This document shows, one piece after another, positions 62,220-64,000 of a stretch of DNA of 64,000 nucleotides. Origin of the DNA: Rhizobium sp. TH2 (GTDB lineage Bacteria > Pseudomonadota > Alphaproteobacteria > Rhizobiales > Rhizobiaceae); the NCBI RefSeq assembly GCF_024707525.1, contig NZ_CP062231.1, forward strand, positions 3,596,001-3,660,000, in the 5' to 3' direction. The position numbers and the translations under genes were made by a program. Each line of letters opens with the position of its first letter. The stretch's first letter is position 1. Under the pieces are notes generated by a model. It had not been told where the DNA came from, did no database searches, and saw only the letters and a list, made by a program, of their open reading frames with translations.

Positions 62220-63120
62220 CATCGACTTCAGCGAATCCTTGGAAAGCCAGGTCCGCCGCATTGCGCGCCACAGGCTGGAAGACGCCGCATCGCTTCTCGA
62301 CGACATGCCCGATGGCCCCGACGACGCGATCCACGGCGCCCGCAAGCACATCAAGCAGTGCCGCGCGCTTTATCGTTTAGTCGCCGAATCCGCGAAGGAA
62401 TTCCAGCAGGCTGAGAACCAGCGGCTCGGCGATATCGCCCGCGAACTTTCACACCTTCGCGACGCCGCTGCGCTGATGGACGTCACCCAGTATCTCAAGC
62501 ACGAGATCAACTCGAAATCCAACGCCATGCTGATGGACCGGCTCGCCAAGCGCCTCGAACGCCGCCACCGGCGCTTGACGGGAGAGTCCACTGAGGCGTC
62601 AGAGATATTGCATAATGCATCGCGCGACCTCAGACAGGCTGCATCGGATGTCGATCGGCTCGGCCTGCCCAACGGCCCGCGCAAGGGCGCAGACTGCGTG
62701 GTGACTGGTTGGGAAGAGGTCGGCAAGAAGGCCCGGCGTGCCATCGCGCTGGCAGCGTCGGGGGATCACGAGGAAGCCTTCCATGACCTGAGGAAACGGA
62801 GCCAGGACCGCTGGATGCACGCGGCCCTGATCCGCGATCTCTGGCCTACCGCGATGGTCTCCATACAGCGCCAGGCCAAGGGCCTCTCGGATCTGCTGGG
62901 CCACATGCAGGACCTCTCCGTGCTCGACGAAGCCATCACGACCGCGCCGGACCTCGTGCAGGACAATGTGGAAAACGAGGCTGTGCGAGACGCAATCCGC
63001 ACCCAGCAGGCAAAACTCCGCGAGGAGAGCCTCGATCAGGCCGGCGATCTGTTCCGCAAATCCAAGCCGCGCGACGGCAAGGTCATCGGCCGCCTCATTC
63101 GCAAGTGCGCCGGGGAATAA
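62209..63120 (+). CDS. CHAD domain protein
   Basis: A 303-residue helical protein with conserved His and basic residues of the CHAD family (GARKHIKQCRALYRLV near 47; FHDLRKRSQDRWMHAALIRD near 185). CHAD proteins bind polyphosphate. The start overlaps CYTH by 11 bp. In many bacteria the two domains are fused in one protein; here they are separate genes. Confidence 0.88.
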   Translation: MEYDIDFSESLESQVRRIARHRLEDAASLLDDMPDGPDDAIHGARKHIKQCRALYRLVAESAKEFQQAENQRLGDIARELSHLRDAAALMDVTQYLKHEINSKSNAMLMDRLAKRLERRHRRLTGESTEASEILHNASRDLRQAASDVDRLGLPNGPRKGADCVVTGWEEVGKKARRAIALAASGDHEEAFHDLRKRSQDRWMHAALIRDLWPTAMVSIQRQAKGLSDLLGHMQDLSVLDEAITTAPDLVQDNVENEAVRDAIRTQQAKLREESLDQAGDLFRKSKPRDGKVIGRLIRKCAGE

Positions 63121-63164
63121 AGCCCCGCCGCACGCGTTCTCCATGTGCTGAAAAGGAGAACGGC

Positions 63165-63968
63165 ATGCTCGACAGGATCATCGACACTATTCTTCAGCGT
63201 GGTCCCCCGCGCGCCCCGGCCGGCGAGAGAGAAGACGGCCCGCTGGTCAGTTTCCTCTGCGAGCCGGAGGATTTCGGCGTCATCGCCGAGCCGGCTCCCG
63301 CCCGCACCATGCTGCCGGATTGGTTCAGGCACTTGCCTGCAATCGACAACAGCGTCTTGTCTGCCACCAACAATGGCCTGACGATCAAGCGCTGCATGCC
63401 CTTTCTCGATGCGATGACGCTGGGCTTCGTCCTGCCGCTCGCCGCTTCAGTTCGGCTGGAGATAGACGACGGCGGCCGCAAGGTCGATGGCGGCTGGGAA
63501 TTCGACAAGGTGATGGTCTCCAACCATGGCTCTTATCAAGTCAAGGGACACCCGTTCGGTGACAGGCCGCCGATGAAATTCCACAATTACTGGACGATCA
63601 AGACCCCGCCCGGCTGGAGCTGCCTGTTCGTGCCGCCCCTGAACCGGCCGCCCCTGCCCGTCGAGGTGCTGGCGGGCGTGGTGGATACGGATAGCTACGC
63701 ATCGCTCATCCACTTTCCGTTCTTCGCGACAGGTGCCGATGGCGTCCACACCTTGGCCAAGGGCACCCCGCTGGTGCAGGTCATCCCTTTCAGGCGCGAG
63801 ATCTACGAGAGCGAGACAGGTTCCCGCCAGTCGCCATCGACGATCAGCCAGTTAGAAGTACGGCCGGAAACGCAGAAAGAAGAAAATGAGAAAGTTAAAA
63901 TACTGCGGAATACGAAATCCGTTGACGGATGGTATCGAAAATATTCCAGAGATAATCGGAAATCTTAA
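63165..63968 (+). CDS. Unrecognised protein at the edge of an AT-rich region
   Basis: A 267-residue soluble protein with conserved-looking blocks (PDWFRHLPAIDN, HNYWTIKTPPGWSCLFVPPLN, VIPFRREIYE). It has no signal peptide or membrane helix. The ATG at 63165 follows AGGAG; the ORF is open further upstream but overlaps CHAD. Some phages and marine bacteria carry similar short proteins, but I cannot name the family. Its last 100 bp are markedly AT-rich compared with the rest of the window. Confidence 0.6.
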   Translation: MLDRIIDTILQRGPPRAPAGEREDGPLVSFLCEPEDFGVIAEPAPARTMLPDWFRHLPAIDNSVLSATNNGLTIKRCMPFLDAMTLGFVLPLAASVRLEIDDGGRKVDGGWEFDKVMVSNHGSYQVKGHPFGDRPPMKFHNYWTIKTPPGWSCLFVPPLNRPPLPVEVLAGVVDTDSYASLIHFPFFATGADGVHTLAKGTPLVQVIPFRREIYESETGSRQSPSTISQLEVRPETQKEENEKVKILRNTKSVDGWYRKYSRDNRKS

Positions 63969-64000
63969 AAATTAGGTCCGAAAACATCTCACGATGCGGA

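Overview
The window looks like a stretch of chromosome from an alphaproteobacterium of the order Rhizobiales, most likely Rhizobiaceae. The evidence is the GC-rich, dense coding, the rplY/pth/ychF neighbourhood, a petABC operon with a long cytochrome c1, and families common in rhizobia (DUF1285, NrsF-type anti-sigma, denD, CYTH-CHAD). No rRNA, tRNA, prophage, transposase or CRISPR array was seen.

Layout. 1-7.4 kb: the end of a secreted protein, prs, a winged-helix protein, a GAF-Fis regulator, two paralogous periplasmic proteins and rplY. 7.5-18.2 kb: a GGDEF-EAL protein and a periplasmic binding protein sit between rplY and pth. After pth comes an rtcB-prfH operon preceded by a short translated and structured leader, then prmB, clpS, a corA gene broken by an in-frame TAG, and ychF. 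18.3-25.3 kb: a glycosyltransferase, a 274-bp inverted-repeat element, a polytopic membrane protein, two MaoC-fold genes, a toxin-antitoxin pair with a repeat-bearing promoter, an AraC regulator opposite a DsrE-like protein, and a short RTX protein. 25.4-38.6 kb: apt, petABC, an EEP-family phosphatase, an MNT-HEPN pair, two ABC exporters around denD, trmL and a GGDEF-EAL protein with a degenerate GGDEF site. 38.9-49.6 kb: hemF, a DUF1285-Nudix-CCA operon, and a MoxR-DUF58-BatA-like operon. 49.6-64 kb: a Met-rich exported protein and an ECF sigma/NrsF pair that appear to share one promoter motif, then GNAT, a glutathionyl-hydroquinone reductase-like protein, a homocysteine methyltransferase, Nudix, a metallophosphoesterase, a CecR-like regulator with an HlyD/ABC exporter whose permease is frameshifted, a TPR protein, a second ECF sigma/anti-sigma pair, CYTH and CHAD proteins, and an unrecognised protein where base composition becomes AT-rich.

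The most interesting signals are four. First, the rtcB-prfH RNA-repair/ribosome-rescue operon has a 13-codon leader with a strong ribosome binding site and alternative stem-loops. Second, two matching promoter elements (GTAACA, 16 bp, CGTA) face the ECF sigma operon and the Met-rich gene. Third, a 274-bp element has 34-bp terminal inverted repeats whose outer TAG/CTA supply the stop codons of both convergent neighbours. Fourth, two genes (corA and an ABC-2 permease) are each broken by a single lesion. All function assignments rest on reading motifs in the translated sequence; no database search was run.
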